The translations under genes were made by a program, and so were the position numbers. A model generated the notes under the pieces. The model was not told the origin of the DNA and made no database searches. It saw only the letters and a list, made by a program, of their open reading frames with translations. Of a stretch of DNA of 64,000 nt, positions 41,976 to 51,226 are shown one piece after another (positions within the stretch are counted from its first letter, which is position 1; each line of letters opens with the position of its first letter). Source of the DNA: an uncultured Alphaproteobacteria bacterium (GTDB lineage: Bacteria; Pseudomonadota; Alphaproteobacteria; Pelagibacterales; Pelagibacteraceae); assembly GCA_903869725.1 (NCBI GenBank), contig CAIQAD010000002.1:1-64000 (forward strand). Direction: 5' to 3'.

Positions 41976-42662
41976 TTATTTGAGATATTTTTGCCATAAA
42001 TCTTGTCTTCGCCGACGTGTTATATCCTCAGACTGCGCCAAGCGCCAGTCCTTAATTTTAGCGTGATTTCCAGATAAAAGAACTTCCGGTACAGTTTTAC
42101 CCTTCCATTCTTGGGGCTTTGTATATTGAGGATATTCTAGCAAATTATTTTCAAAACTTTCTTCATTTAGTGAATTAGAATTGCCTATAACGCCCGGTAA
42201 TAATCTTATTATAGAGTCTAAAAAAACAAATGACGCCGTCTCTCCCCCTGATAGAATAAAATCTCCAATACTAATTTCTCTAATTTTTCTAATATCAATA
42301 ACTCTTTGATCAATACCTTCAAAATGTCCACATATAAGATCAACACCGTTTCTAGAGGATAATTCTTTAGCAATTTTTTGATTTAGTAATTCACCTTTTG
42401 GACTTAGATAAATTAAATCATTTTTAGAATCCTTAATATTATTTTCAAGACAATTATCTATTACATCAGCTCGCATGACCATTCCGCTGCCTCCACCAAA
42501 TGGTGTATCATCTACGCTACCATGCTTATCTAAAGCATAGTCTCTGATATTAATTATATCTAGAGACCATATTTTTTTTTCACGAGCTTTTTTATAAAGG
42601 CCAATATCTAAAATTCCTGGAAAAAATTCTGGATACAAAGTAAAAATTTTAGCTGACCACAT
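41976..42662 (-). CDS. trmD: tRNA (guanine37-N1)-methyltransferase
   Basis: Trefoil-knot SAM methyltransferase that makes m1G37 and prevents +1 frameshifting. 228 residues. Motifs: TLYPEFFPG, DDTPFGGGSGMVM near 56-68, YLSPKGE, CGHFEGIDQRV near 112, and the knot ISIGDFILSGGETA near 132. Follows rpsP by 9 nt; the rimM gene usually found between them is missing. Confidence 0.97.
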   Translation of the reverse strand: MWSAKIFTLYPEFFPGILDIGLYKKAREKKIWSLDIINIRDYALDKHGSVDDTPFGGGSGMVMRADVIDNCLENNIKDSKNDLIYLSPKGELLNQKIAKELSSRNGVDLICGHFEGIDQRVIDIRKIREISIGDFILSGGETASFVFLDSIIRLLPGVIGNSNSLNEESFENNLLEYPQYTKPQEWKGKTVPEVLLSGNHAKIKDWRLAQSEDITRRRRQDLWQKYLK

Positions 42663-42671
42663 AAAATATGA

Positions 42672-43115
42672 TTATTTTTTCTCCTCAACTGTTACTGATG
42701 CTTCAACTTTTGGCTCTTCAGCTTTTATTGGTTCCGCAGCAACTTCTGGTTTAGGAGTATCTTTATTTTCGGCCTGTGTAGAAGCAGGCTGCTGTGCTGC
42801 TTTTAGTCTTTCTTGAGCTTTTTTCTTAGGCACAGCTTTAATTGGATTGTTTCTTTTTTCAGGAACAGGAGCAAGATTTGCGGCACCTAAAAATTTTGCA
42901 ACTCTTAATGTCGGTTGAGCTCCTATTTTAAGCCAGTGTTTTATTCTATCTATTTCAAGATTAATTCTTTCTGAATTATTTTTTGGCAACAGTGGATTAA
43001 AAAAACCTAATTTTTCAATAAACTTTCCATCTCTTGGATTTCTTGAGTCTGCAACAACGATTTTATAAAAGGGCCTTTTTTTTGTCCCTCCTCGCGCTAG
43101 TCTTATTTTTAACAT
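42672..43115 (-). CDS. rpsP: 30S ribosomal protein S16
   Basis: 147 residues. The family core [40 protein letters not shown] and [19 protein letters not shown] fills the first 80 or so residues. The remaining 65 are an Ala/Pro/Glu/Lys-rich, probably disordered tail ending in EEKK, long even for alphaproteobacterial S16. 10 nt downstream of ffh. Confidence 0.96.
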   Translation of the reverse strand: MLKIRLARGGTKKRPFYKIVVADSRNPRDGKFIEKLGFFNPLLPKNNSERINLEIDRIKHWLKIGAQPTLRVAKFLGAANLAPVPEKRNNPIKAVPKKKAQERLKAAQQPASTQAENKDTPKPEVAAEPIKAEEPKVEASVTVEEKK

Positions 43116-43125
43116 TTTTACCTTT

Positions 43126-44487
43126 CTATTTTAAGTTATTAAATAATTCTGGAGGAATGCCTTCCATTCCACCAAAGTTTCTTCCGCCACTTTGAGACAT
43201 TTTTTTCATCATTATAGTCATCATTTTATGCTGTTTTAGAAGTTTGTTTACTAAAGTAATGTCTGTGCCCGATCCTATTGCAATTCTTTTTTTTCTTGAA
43301 CCTTCAATAATTTTTGGATTGTCTCTTTCTTTTTTTGTCATTGATAAAATAATTGCTTCTTGTTTATTAAGTATACTTTCGTCAATATCAGCCTCGTCAA
43401 TTTGTTTTTTTATTTTAGAAATACCAGGAATCATCCCTATAATTTTACCCATTCCACCTATTTTTTTCATTTGACGAATTTGTTTTAAATAATCATTAAA
43501 TGTAAATTGTCCTTTTTTAAAATTTTCTTCAAGTTCTTCTACCTCTTCTCGTTTTAAATTTTGAGAAACCTTCTCAACTAAAGAAACAACATCTCCCATT
43601 CCTAAAATTCTATTTGCAATTCTTTGTGGATGAAAAATTTCTAAATCATCAACTTTTTCACCTGTTCCTAAAAATTTAATAGGACAACCAGTAACTGAAC
43701 GCATACTTAAAGCTGCACCACCTTTTCCATCACCATCAATTCTAGTTAAAATCACTCCAGTTAAATCAACCGTTTTTTTAAATTCATTTGCTATGTTTAC
43801 AGCATCTTGTCCTGTTAAAGAATCTGCCACTAAAAAAGTTTCTATAGGATTGATGATTTTCTTTAGATTATTTAATTCGGCCATCATCACACTATCAATT
43901 TGTGTTCTGCCGGCAGTATCAAAAATAATTACATCCGTACCGGACAAATTTGCAGTCGCTAATGTTCTTTGCGTTATTTCAATTGGTAACTGACCTTCAA
44001 TAATAGGGAGTGTTTGTATATTATTTTGATTACCTAAAAATTCTAATTGTTTTTGTGCAGCTGGTCGATAGACGTCTAAACTAGATAGTAAAATTTTTTT
44101 ATTAAAATTTTTTTCAATATACTTTGCTATTTTAACTGATGTAGTTGTTTTTCCAGAACCTTGCAAACCAACAAATAACATCTTTGCTGGAGGCACTGTA
44201 TTTAAGTTAATATTTGAATTTTCTCCCCCTAAAACTTTTATTAACTCATCATTAACAATTTTAATTAATAATTGAGCTGGAGTTAAAGATTTTAAAACTT
44301 CTTGTCCAATTGCTTTTGGTTTGACATTTGCAATAAACTCTTTTGCAACTGATAATGCTACATCAGACTCAAGTAACGCCTGTCTAATTTTTCTTAAACC
44401 CTCATCAACTTGTTCTTCATTTAAACGCGTTCCTTTTTTAAAAAAAGAAAATACATCTTCAATTTTACCGGTCAAATTTTCAAACAT
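43126..44487 (-). CDS. ffh: Signal recognition particle protein Ffh (SRP54)
   Basis: SRP GTPase that binds signal peptides and 4.5S RNA. 453 residues: N domain (about 1-85), G domain with P-loop [34 protein letters not shown] and [10 protein letters not shown], then the methionine-rich M domain ([30 protein letters not shown]) with a short end. A GGAGA Shine-Dalgarno (44494-44498) lies 6 nt before the ATG, after a structured leader. Its receptor ftsY is at 45.5-46.4 kb on the other strand. Confidence 0.98.
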   Translation of the reverse strand: MFENLTGKIEDVFSFFKKGTRLNEEQVDEGLRKIRQALLESDVALSVAKEFIANVKPKAIGQEVLKSLTPAQLLIKIVNDELIKVLGGENSNINLNTVPPAKMLFVGLQGSGKTTTSVKIAKYIEKNFNKKILLSSLDVYRPAAQKQLEFLGNQNNIQTLPIIEGQLPIEITQRTLATANLSGTDVIIFDTAGRTQIDSVMMAELNNLKKIINPIETFLVADSLTGQDAVNIANEFKKTVDLTGVILTRIDGDGKGGAALSMRSVTGCPIKFLGTGEKVDDLEIFHPQRIANRILGMGDVVSLVEKVSQNLKREEVEELEENFKKGQFTFNDYLKQIRQMKKIGGMGKIIGMIPGISKIKKQIDEADIDESILNKQEAIILSMTKKERDNPKIIEGSRKKRIAIGSGTDITLVNKLLKQHKMMTIMMKKMSQSGGRNFGGMEGIPPELFNNLK

Positions 44488-44493
44488 TTTTTA

Positions 44494-44589
44494 TCTCCAG
44501 CAGCAATCGCACTAGTGGGCGAATATCGCTGACTAGTGTTGATCTCCTTCATTAGAAGGACACCACAAAACTTGCTTATATTTTTGTGG
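44494..44589 (-). promoter_or_regulatory. Three-hairpin structured 5' leader of ffh
   Basis: In the minus-strand RNA three stems follow each other: an 8-bp CCACAAAA/TTTTGTGG (44563-44589), a 6-bp TCCTTC/GAAGGA with a 4-nt loop (44545-44560), and a 7-bp CACTAGT/ACTAGTG (44510-44538) that encloses GCGA/TCGC. The Shine-Dalgarno GGAGA comes right after the third stem. I recall candidate RNA motifs having been reported upstream of ffh in Pelagibacter genomes, but cannot verify a match. Confidence 0.65.
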
Positions 44590-44603
44590 AAAATTTGATT
44601 AAA

Positions 44604-44630
44604 AGTATATTTTAGTATTTTAAAAGTCAA
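44604..44630 (-). promoter_or_regulatory. Possible promoter for the ffh transcript
   Basis: On the minus strand TTGACT (44630 to 44625) is followed after a short 15-nt spacer by TATACT (44609 to 44604); an alternative -35, TTGTTG, gives an 18-nt spacer. Either would start transcription just before the first leader hairpin. The fit to consensus is moderate. Confidence 0.35.
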
Positions 44631-44667
44631 CAATTGAGAATATTTCTAAACTAAAGAAATAAAACAA

Positions 44668-45492
44668 ATGACAGAGATTAAAGCTTACAAAATGGATGGG
44701 TTAGGTAACGATTTTGTGATCATTGATGGTAGAAACAACAAAATAAGTCTTAACAAAAAGCAAATATTAAATATCTCTGATAGAAAAAAAGGTCCTGGTT
44801 GTGATCAGGTAATTTTAGTTGAAAAAGATAAAGAGAAAAAAACAAACGCTAAAATAACTTTTTATAATTCTGATGGCGGTGAAATTTATGCATGTGGAAA
44901 CGGCAGTCGTTGTGTTTCTTATTTTTTAATGAATGAAAAAAAATTAATAAAATCTAAAATAAATACAAAAAGCGGGGTTCTTACTGCTAAATTAAAAGGT
45001 GCTTTTGAAATATCCGTAGATATGGGCAAACCTAATTTTGATTGGAAAAAAATTCCACTTTCTCATGAAATGAATCATAAAAAAATAATCATAAGTGTTA
45101 AAAATTTTAAAAATTTACATGGGTATGCTCTTAGCGTTGGCAATCCGCATATTATTTTTTTTAAAAATATAACAATAGAAAATTTAAAAAAAATTGGACC
45201 GCTTATAGAAAATTATCACTATTTTCCCGAAAGATGTAATGTAACTTTTGCTGAAAAAATTGGCAAAAATGATATCTCTGTTAAAGTTTGGGAAAGAGGG
45301 GCTGGCTTAACACAAGCTTGTGGCACAGCAGCTTGTGCAACAATGGTTGCTGCTAACAAATTAGGCCTTTGTAAAAAAAAAGTTAATATTCATTTTAAAA
45401 ACGGAACATTACAAATTGAATGGATGCCAAATAAAAATATTATAATGACTGGTTCTGTATCTCAAATAAGATCTATTAGTCTTAAAATATAA
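44668..45492 (+). CDS. dapF: Diaminopimelate epimerase
   Basis: Interconverts LL- and meso-diaminopimelate for lysine and peptidoglycan. 274 residues. The two catalytic cysteines are in YACGNGSRC (about 73) and TQACGTAACAT (about 217); start YKMDGLGNDFVIID is typical. Divergent from ffh with 180 nt between; followed by ftsY after 20 nt, without the MiaB-like (mtaB) gene that often sits between these two. Confidence 0.97.
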   Translation: MTEIKAYKMDGLGNDFVIIDGRNNKISLNKKQILNISDRKKGPGCDQVILVEKDKEKKTNAKITFYNSDGGEIYACGNGSRCVSYFLMNEKKLIKSKINTKSGVLTAKLKGAFEISVDMGKPNFDWKKIPLSHEMNHKKIIISVKNFKNLHGYALSVGNPHIIFFKNITIENLKKIGPLIENYHYFPERCNVTFAEKIGKNDISVKVWERGAGLTQACGTAACATMVAANKLGLCKKKVNIHFKNGTLQIEWMPNKNIIMTGSVSQIRSISLKI

Positions 45493-45512
45493 TCATACTC
45501 TTTAATAAAAAT

Positions 45513-46427
45513 ATGAATTTCTTTAAAAAACTTAAAGATAGTTTAAAAAAAACATCTGAAAATTTCACAAAAGGAATCGGTCAAATTTTTGATAAATCCA
45601 AACCAAATGTAGAAACTTTAAAAGATTTAGAAGAATTTCTGATCAAATCTGACGTTGGTGTCAAATTCGTTAACGATTTTAGTAAAAAAATAGCAGAAAA
45701 AAAATATTTAAAACAAGAACTTACAAAAGAAAATTTTCTGAAAATTATATCAAATGAAATAAAAAATATTTTAAAACCTGTTGAAAAAAATTTTTTTTTT
45801 GAACCTATTACTAAGCCTTATGTAATTCTAATATGTGGAGTAAATGGAGTTGGTAAAACTACAACCATTGGAAAATTATGTAAAAAACTAAAGAAAAATA
45901 ATAAAAAAATTATAGTTGGAGCTGCTGATACTTTTAGAGCTGCAGCAATTGATCAACTAGAATTATGGTGCAAAAAAGTTGATGTTGAAATTATAAAGTC
46001 GCCGCTAGGCTCTGATCCAGCTTCAGTAGCTTATAAAACGTTTGAAACTGCAAAAAATAATCAGTTTGATTATTGCATTATTGATACTGCCGGAAGAATG
46101 CAAAATAAAAAAAATCTAATGGAAGAATTTTCAAAAATTATTCGCGTACTAAAAAAAATTGACATCAACACACCACACGAAACTATCTTAGTATTAGATG
46201 CAACGACTGGTCAAAACGCTATTAATCAAATTGATGAATTTAGAAAAATTACTCCTATAACTGGTATAATAATGACAAAATTAGATGGTACAGCCAAAGG
46301 TGGAATTCTTATAGCAATAGCTCATCAATTTAAAATTCCAATATATGCTATTGGTGTTGGCGAAAAGGAAGATGATTTAGATAATTTTGTTGCTGATGAA
46401 TTTCTAGAAGCTTTTATTAAAAATTAA
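45513..46427 (+). CDS. ftsY: SRP receptor FtsY
   Basis: SRP-receptor GTPase that docks ribosome-SRP complexes at the membrane. 304 residues, i.e. the NG core without the long acidic A domain of E. coli. P-loop GVNGVGKTTTIGKL near 110, ADTFRAAAIDQL, DTAGRMQNKKNLMEE, TKLDGTAKGG and GVGEKEDDLDNF. Convergent with the hydrolase gene, sharing TTAA. Confidence 0.97.
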   Translation: MNFFKKLKDSLKKTSENFTKGIGQIFDKSKPNVETLKDLEEFLIKSDVGVKFVNDFSKKIAEKKYLKQELTKENFLKIISNEIKNILKPVEKNFFFEPITKPYVILICGVNGVGKTTTIGKLCKKLKKNNKKIIVGAADTFRAAAIDQLELWCKKVDVEIIKSPLGSDPASVAYKTFETAKNNQFDYCIIDTAGRMQNKKNLMEEFSKIIRVLKKIDINTPHETILVLDATTGQNAINQIDEFRKITPITGIIMTKLDGTAKGGILIAIAHQFKIPIYAIGVGEKEDDLDNFVADEFLEAFIKN

Positions 46428-47242
46428 TTCAAATTTTTTACAAATTTTTTAATCTCTAAAATTAATTCTTCATCATATCTCATAAAGTGGGTTTGTTTTT
46501 CAGGAAAGTATCCTTGCTTTTTGGTTGTTATTTTATCAAAGATAGCTTTACCCATAAAATTTGGCACTATACGATCTTTTTCTCCGTGCATTACTAATAC
46601 TGGAGAAGAAATATTTTTAATTTTATTTATAGAGTCATATTTATCTTTTAAAATTAAATTTACAGGTAAATAAGAATAATTAATTTTAGCAATATCAATT
46701 AATGAGGTGTAGGGAGATTCTAATATTATTCCTGCAAATTTTTTCTTTTGAGCAATTTCTATGGCAACTCCGGTACCTAGAGATTCTCCATAAATAATTA
46801 TTTTATTTTTAGGTATGTTATTTGCTTCAAGCCATTTAACAGCACTATTAGCATCATCATACAAACCTTGCTCACTAGGTTTTCCTTTGCTTCCTTCATA
46901 TCCTCTCCAGGAAATAATTAAATAATTTAAATTTAAATTTTTAAATGTATTTAATTTATAAATTCTAGCATCTTTTGTATCTCCATTGCCGTGAAGAAAA
47001 AGTACTGTATATTTATTTTTTTCATTTTTATAAAACCATGACTTTAATTGAATATTATCAGTGGATGGAATATCTATTTTTTGAATATCTGCGTTCAGTT
47101 TGTATACTGTGTTATAACTATGTACTTTATGCAGATATAAAAAATCTCTTTGAAAAAAATACATAAAAAAACATATAAAAAGATATAGAAAGCTTAAAAA
47201 AATAATTAGATAAATAAAATTTTCAAATAATTTATTTTTCAT
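46424..47242 (-). CDS. Membrane-anchored alpha/beta hydrolase
   Basis: 272 residues with an N-terminal membrane anchor (about 10-30) and a hydrolase fold of the BEM46/ABHD13 type. FLHGNGDTKDAR (oxyanion loop), the nucleophile elbow YGESLGTGVA with Ser near 154, Asp in HGEKDRIVP near 220 and a His in KQTHFMRYDEE near 251. Substrate unknown. One base overlaps the amidase stop, so it may be co-transcribed with the amidase and importer genes. Confidence 0.82.
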   Translation of the reverse strand: MKNKLFENFIYLIIFLSFLYLFICFFMYFFQRDFLYLHKVHSYNTVYKLNADIQKIDIPSTDNIQLKSWFYKNEKNKYTVLFLHGNGDTKDARIYKLNTFKNLNLNYLIISWRGYEGSKGKPSEQGLYDDANSAVKWLEANNIPKNKIIIYGESLGTGVAIEIAQKKKFAGIILESPYTSLIDIAKINYSYLPVNLILKDKYDSINKIKNISSPVLVMHGEKDRIVPNFMGKAIFDKITTKKQGYFPEKQTHFMRYDEELILEIKKFVKNLN

Positions 47243-48522
47243 TAATTTATTTTATGTTTTTTAAATAGCCAATTAGCATTTTTTAATAGATTTTTATCAT
47301 CATATTTTCTGCCTACTAATTGAATTCCTAGTGGCAAACGTTCAGAATTTTGAATTAGTGGCAAATTAATTGTTGGCATTCCTAAATAAGTCCAAATACT
47401 ACAAAACTCTGGGCTTCCCGTGAAATCCAGGCCTTTAGGTGCAAATCCAGTAGTTGCCGGAGTTATAATAGAGTCAAAGTTTCCTAGAGTATCTGTAAGT
47501 TGGTTATAAATAAGATTCATGTTTTCAACTGCTATCGCATATTCCTTTGCTTTGTAATTTAATCCTCTATTAATTGCTTCTATTAATTTTTTTCCAATTT
47601 TTTCTTTATACTTTTCATAAAAATATGAAAAATTATGAGCCATATCAGTTTCTTGAATTATCTTTTGATAATCATAAGCTTTTTCTAAAAACTTTGGGTT
47701 TTCTATTTTAATAATATTTTTTGAAATTTTATTTATAAAATTTTCAAAAAGTTTTTTTGCTTCTTTTTCTATATTATCCCACTTTGAAGTTTTTAAAAAA
47801 ATAAATTTAGGTTCTTTAATTTTTAAATCATTATTAATATTATCTTTAGATAAAATAGACGAACACATTGAGAGATCCTCAATATTTCTGCTAAAAATTC
47901 CTATTTGATCTAATAAAAATGACTGCTGTAAACATCCTTTTCTAGAAATTATACCATAGGTCGGTTTTATAGCTGTAATTCCACAATAAGAGGCTGGTCT
48001 TATAACTGAACCTGCTGTTTGAGTTCCTATAGAAATTGGTACCATATATGCAGCAACAGCCGCCGCCGATCCACTTGATGATCCGCCTGGTGTTCTTAAA
48101 TAGTCATGTGGATTAGTTGTCTTTCCAGCATCAAAATAAGCTAATTCCGTTGTAACAGTTTTGCCCATAATAATAGCTCCAGCTTTTATTAATAGTTTAG
48201 TTACATCGGATTCCTCTTCTTCTAAATAATTTTCTCTTATTGAAGTACCAAAATAAGTAGGCATGTCTTTTGTTTTAAAAATATCTTTGATTGCCACCGG
48301 TAATCCATGTAAGGGCCCCAATGATTTTCCTGATAATCTCCAATCATCTGAGTCTTTTGCTTTTTTTAAAAAATATTCTTTATCAAAATATATAAAAGCT
48401 TTAACTTTTTTTTCTAATAAATTAATTCTTTGAATTAAACTTTTAGCGACTTGAACTGCTGAGATTTCATTTTTTTTTATTTTATCAACAATCTCTGATG
48501 CTGATAAAAAACAAAGGTCCAT
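47242..48522 (-). CDS. Amidase (amidase-signature family)
   Basis: Amide hydrolase of 426 residues with the Ser-cisSer-Lys triad: Lys in PVAIKDIFKT near 76, TPGGSSSGSAAAVAAYM near 143-160 with cis-Ser, and the nucleophile Ser in TQTAGSVIRPASYCG near 170. It is not GatA by context (no gatB or gatC). Being 30 nt downstream of livF on the same strand suggests it may process a nitrogen compound taken up by the neighbouring importer; that is inference. Confidence 0.88.
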   Translation of the reverse strand: MDLCFLSASEIVDKIKKNEISAVQVAKSLIQRINLLEKKVKAFIYFDKEYFLKKAKDSDDWRLSGKSLGPLHGLPVAIKDIFKTKDMPTYFGTSIRENYLEEEESDVTKLLIKAGAIIMGKTVTTELAYFDAGKTTNPHDYLRTPGGSSSGSAAAVAAYMVPISIGTQTAGSVIRPASYCGITAIKPTYGIISRKGCLQQSFLLDQIGIFSRNIEDLSMCSSILSKDNINNDLKIKEPKFIFLKTSKWDNIEKEAKKLFENFINKISKNIIKIENPKFLEKAYDYQKIIQETDMAHNFSYFYEKYKEKIGKKLIEAINRGLNYKAKEYAIAVENMNLIYNQLTDTLGNFDSIITPATTGFAPKGLDFTGSPEFCSIWTYLGMPTINLPLIQNSERLPLGIQLVGRKYDDKNLLKNANWLFKKHKIN

Positions 48523-48552
48523 TTTTTAAAATAGAAATAAAAAATTTATTAG

Positions 48553-49272
48553 TTAATGCGCTCCTAAATAGGCAGCTTTGATTGCTGGATCATTTTTAAG
48601 TTTATCTGCAGTACCTTCGACAACGATTTTTCCATTTTCCATAACATAAGCGTAATCTGCAACGTTAAGTGCCGCAACAGCAAACTGTTCAACTAGAAGC
48701 ATTGTGATTCCGCTAGACTTCAATCTAGAGATAATTTTAAAAACCTCTTCAACTAATATTGGTGCCAATCCCATAGAAGGTTCATCTAATAAAATGATTT
48801 CTGGATTTAACATGATTGCACGAGCCATTGCTAACATCTGCTGTTCACCGCCGGACAATGTACCGGCTAATTGATTTCTTCTTTCTTTTAATCTTGGAAA
48901 TAATTCCATTGCTTTTTCTATATCCCCTTTAAAATCTCCTTTAGCTCTACTGCCAGTCAATCTTGGAAACGCGCCAAGTTGCAAATTGTCAAATACTGTT
49001 AATGATGAAAAAACTCTTCGACCTTCAGGTGAATGTGCCAACCCTAAACACGCAATTCTGTAAGATGGCATTTGACTGATGGGTTTTCCATTTAAAGTAA
49101 TGTGGCCAGAAGTACTTTTAATCATGCCAGTGATTGCTCTTAGCGTAGTAGTCTTTCCAGCGCCATTAGCTCCGATCAAAGTTACAATTTTATTTTTAGG
49201 AACTTCAATATTAATATTCTTTAAAACGTTAACTTTTCCGTACCCAGCTTGAAGATCCTTTATGGCTAACAT
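48553..49272 (-). CDS. livF: Branched-chain amino-acid type ABC transporter ATPase LivF
   Basis: 239 residues. Walker A GANGAGKTT near 34, Q-loop region, signature LSGGEQQMLAMARA near 141, Walker B IILLDEPSMGLAP and H-loop-type LLVEQ. MLAIKDLQAGYGKVNVLKNI at the start and PEGRRVFSSLTV are LivF-specific. Second ATPase of the importer; 17 nt after the livMG fusion. Confidence 0.95.
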   Translation of the reverse strand: MLAIKDLQAGYGKVNVLKNINIEVPKNKIVTLIGANGAGKTTTLRAITGMIKSTSGHITLNGKPISQMPSYRIACLGLAHSPEGRRVFSSLTVFDNLQLGAFPRLTGSRAKGDFKGDIEKAMELFPRLKERRNQLAGTLSGGEQQMLAMARAIMLNPEIILLDEPSMGLAPILVEEVFKIISRLKSSGITMLLVEQFAVAALNVADYAYVMENGKIVVEGTADKLKNDPAIKAAYLGAH

Positions 49273-49289
49273 ATTTCAATAAATCCTAT

Positions 49290-51224
49290 CTATGCGGTTT
49301 CTGCTCCTAAATAAGCTTCGATCACTTTTTTATTCGCTTGAACTTCTTTAGGTTTTCCTTCTGCAATTTTTTGACCAAAATCTAGAACAGATATCGTATC
49401 CGAAATTGCCATAACAACTTCCATATGATGTTCAATTAAAATTATAGTAATTCCGTGTTCTTTAATTCTAGAAATAATTTTCAAAAGTTCTTTAATATCT
49501 GGAGCGGTAAGTCCAGCTGCTGGTTCATCTAATAAAAGTAAATTTGAATCCAGTGCAAGCGCCCTTGCTATTTCTAATAATCTTTGTTTGCCGTAAGGAA
49601 GATTTCTTGCCTCTTCATTTGCAAGCTCATTTAGACCTACAAATTTTAGCAAACTATAAGCTCGTTGTTTTGCATTTACTTCTTCTTTTTTAAAACGAGG
49701 CAAATTTAAAGCAATCTCCAACAAGTTTGATTTATAAGTATGATTTAAAGCCACCATAATATTTTCGATAGCCGTCATTTCGCTAAATAATTGAACGTTT
49801 TGAAAAGTTCTAGCAATACCAGATAATGCAATTTTTGCAGATGTTTGTCCTACTATACTTTTGTCTGAAAATTCTACATTACCACTAGTTGGGACATAAA
49901 TTCCTGTCAGCACATTTATTAAAGTGCTTTTTCCAGAACCATTAGGTCCAATCAATCCATGGATCGTTCCTTTTTTTACTATCAAATCAACGTCGTTAAG
50001 CGCTTTTAACCCTCCGAACTGCATCAAAACTGACTTTAAATTAAGCAAAATTTTAGATGTTGATGAATTTTTTGCATAAAGAATCGCATCTTCATTTGAA
50101 AGTTTTGATAATTCAACGTCATCTCTCGACTTATTTTTTGAAGAAAATATCGATATGTAAAAATTTCTAGAAAACCCAACAATTCCATCTTGTAAATAAT
50201 AAACAACTAGAAGAATCATGCATCCAAAAATAGTTAAGCGCCAATCTCCTATACTTTTTATAATATATGAAAAAACTACTAAACTTATGACGCTAGCAAT
50301 TGGAACAAAAACTTTTTTAAAAGTTGAAAGCTTTTTTGAAACTAAAATTACAGCGCCAACAATAATTATTGCCGCAAGTACAGTTGCTACATTTCTAAAA
50401 AGATAAACATCGCTTAGTAGCTGAGGCAAAATTATAATAATTGCAGCACCAATAAAAGCTCCAAGTCTTGTTTTACGTCCACCCATTATAATCGCTAATA
50501 AAAATAAAACTGTAAGTTCAAAACTATAAGTGTTTGGAGAAATATATTGTTCTGAAAAAGCATATAAACATCCAGATAAGCCTGCAAAGCCAGCACTAAT
50601 AACAAAAGCGTAAACTTTATATTTATAAACTGAAACTCCCATGCAATCACAAGCGACTGGACTATCTCTTAGCGCTTCAAAAGCTCTTCCTAATCTTGAT
50701 TTTAATATTCTATTTACAACTATCAAACTTAAAATAGAAAGAGATAATACAATCCAAAAATAATGAATGGTTTGAGTTTGAAATCCAAAAATAACTGGTT
50801 TTAATAATTTGATACCAAGAGGGCCTTCGGTTAAAAAAGTCATTTCATTAATCAAAATTTGTATAATAGTTCCAAATGCCAATGTAACCATAGCCATATA
50901 AGGACCAAGCACTTTAAGTGCTGGCAATGCTAAAATTAAACCGAAAATACAAGCAATAATAATCGCTAATGGAACTATAACAATAAAAGGAGCTCCCAAT
51001 TTAAAATACAGAATTCCAGCGACATAAGCACCTATACCAAATAAACCTGCATGCCCTAAAGAGACTTGACCCGTATATCCTACAACAATATCTAAGCCAA
51101 AAAGAAGAATAGAATAAATAAGTATTCTTTCTACCATATGAACATAATATTCATTGTGAATAAAAATTGGAAAAATAGATAATAAGATTATTCCTATAGT
51201 TATAAATAAATATTTTGACTTCAT
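49290..51224 (-). CDS. livM: Fused LivM permease - LivG ATPase of a branched-chain amino-acid type ABC importer
   Basis: A single 644-residue chain. Residues 1-345 are a multi-helix LivM permease (DIVVGYTGQVSLGHAGLFGI near 45-64, EALRDSPVACDCMGV near 183-197). A linker (about 350-390) joins it to a LivG ATPase: Walker A GPNGSGKST at 426-434, signature LPYGKQRLLEIARAL (a LivG-type variant of LSGGQ), Walker B LLLLDEPAAGLTAP, and IEHHMEVVM. No stop or frameshift separates the halves. LivF supplies the second ATPase. Such fusions occur in other bacteria. Confidence 0.94.
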   Translation of the reverse strand: MKSKYLFITIGIILLSIFPIFIHNEYYVHMVERILIYSILLFGLDIVVGYTGQVSLGHAGLFGIGAYVAGILYFKLGAPFIVIVPLAIIIACIFGLILALPALKVLGPYMAMVTLAFGTIIQILINEMTFLTEGPLGIKLLKPVIFGFQTQTIHYFWIVLSLSILSLIVVNRILKSRLGRAFEALRDSPVACDCMGVSVYKYKVYAFVISAGFAGLSGCLYAFSEQYISPNTYSFELTVLFLLAIIMGGRKTRLGAFIGAAIIIILPQLLSDVYLFRNVATVLAAIIIVGAVILVSKKLSTFKKVFVPIASVISLVVFSYIIKSIGDWRLTIFGCMILLVVYYLQDGIVGFSRNFYISIFSSKNKSRDDVELSKLSNEDAILYAKNSSTSKILLNLKSVLMQFGGLKALNDVDLIVKKGTIHGLIGPNGSGKSTLINVLTGIYVPTSGNVEFSDKSIVGQTSAKIALSGIARTFQNVQLFSEMTAIENIMVALNHTYKSNLLEIALNLPRFKKEEVNAKQRAYSLLKFVGLNELANEEARNLPYGKQRLLEIARALALDSNLLLLDEPAAGLTAPDIKELLKIISRIKEHGITIILIEHHMEVVMAISDTISVLDFGQKIAEGKPKEVQANKKVIEAYLGAETA

Positions 51225-51226
51225 GT

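Noticed and set aside
44488-44667. SRP (4.5S) RNA gene next to ffh
   Set aside because: The stems do not form one long hairpin and the conserved Ffh-binding loop (GGAAG-type internal loops with AGCAG) is not present in the right order.
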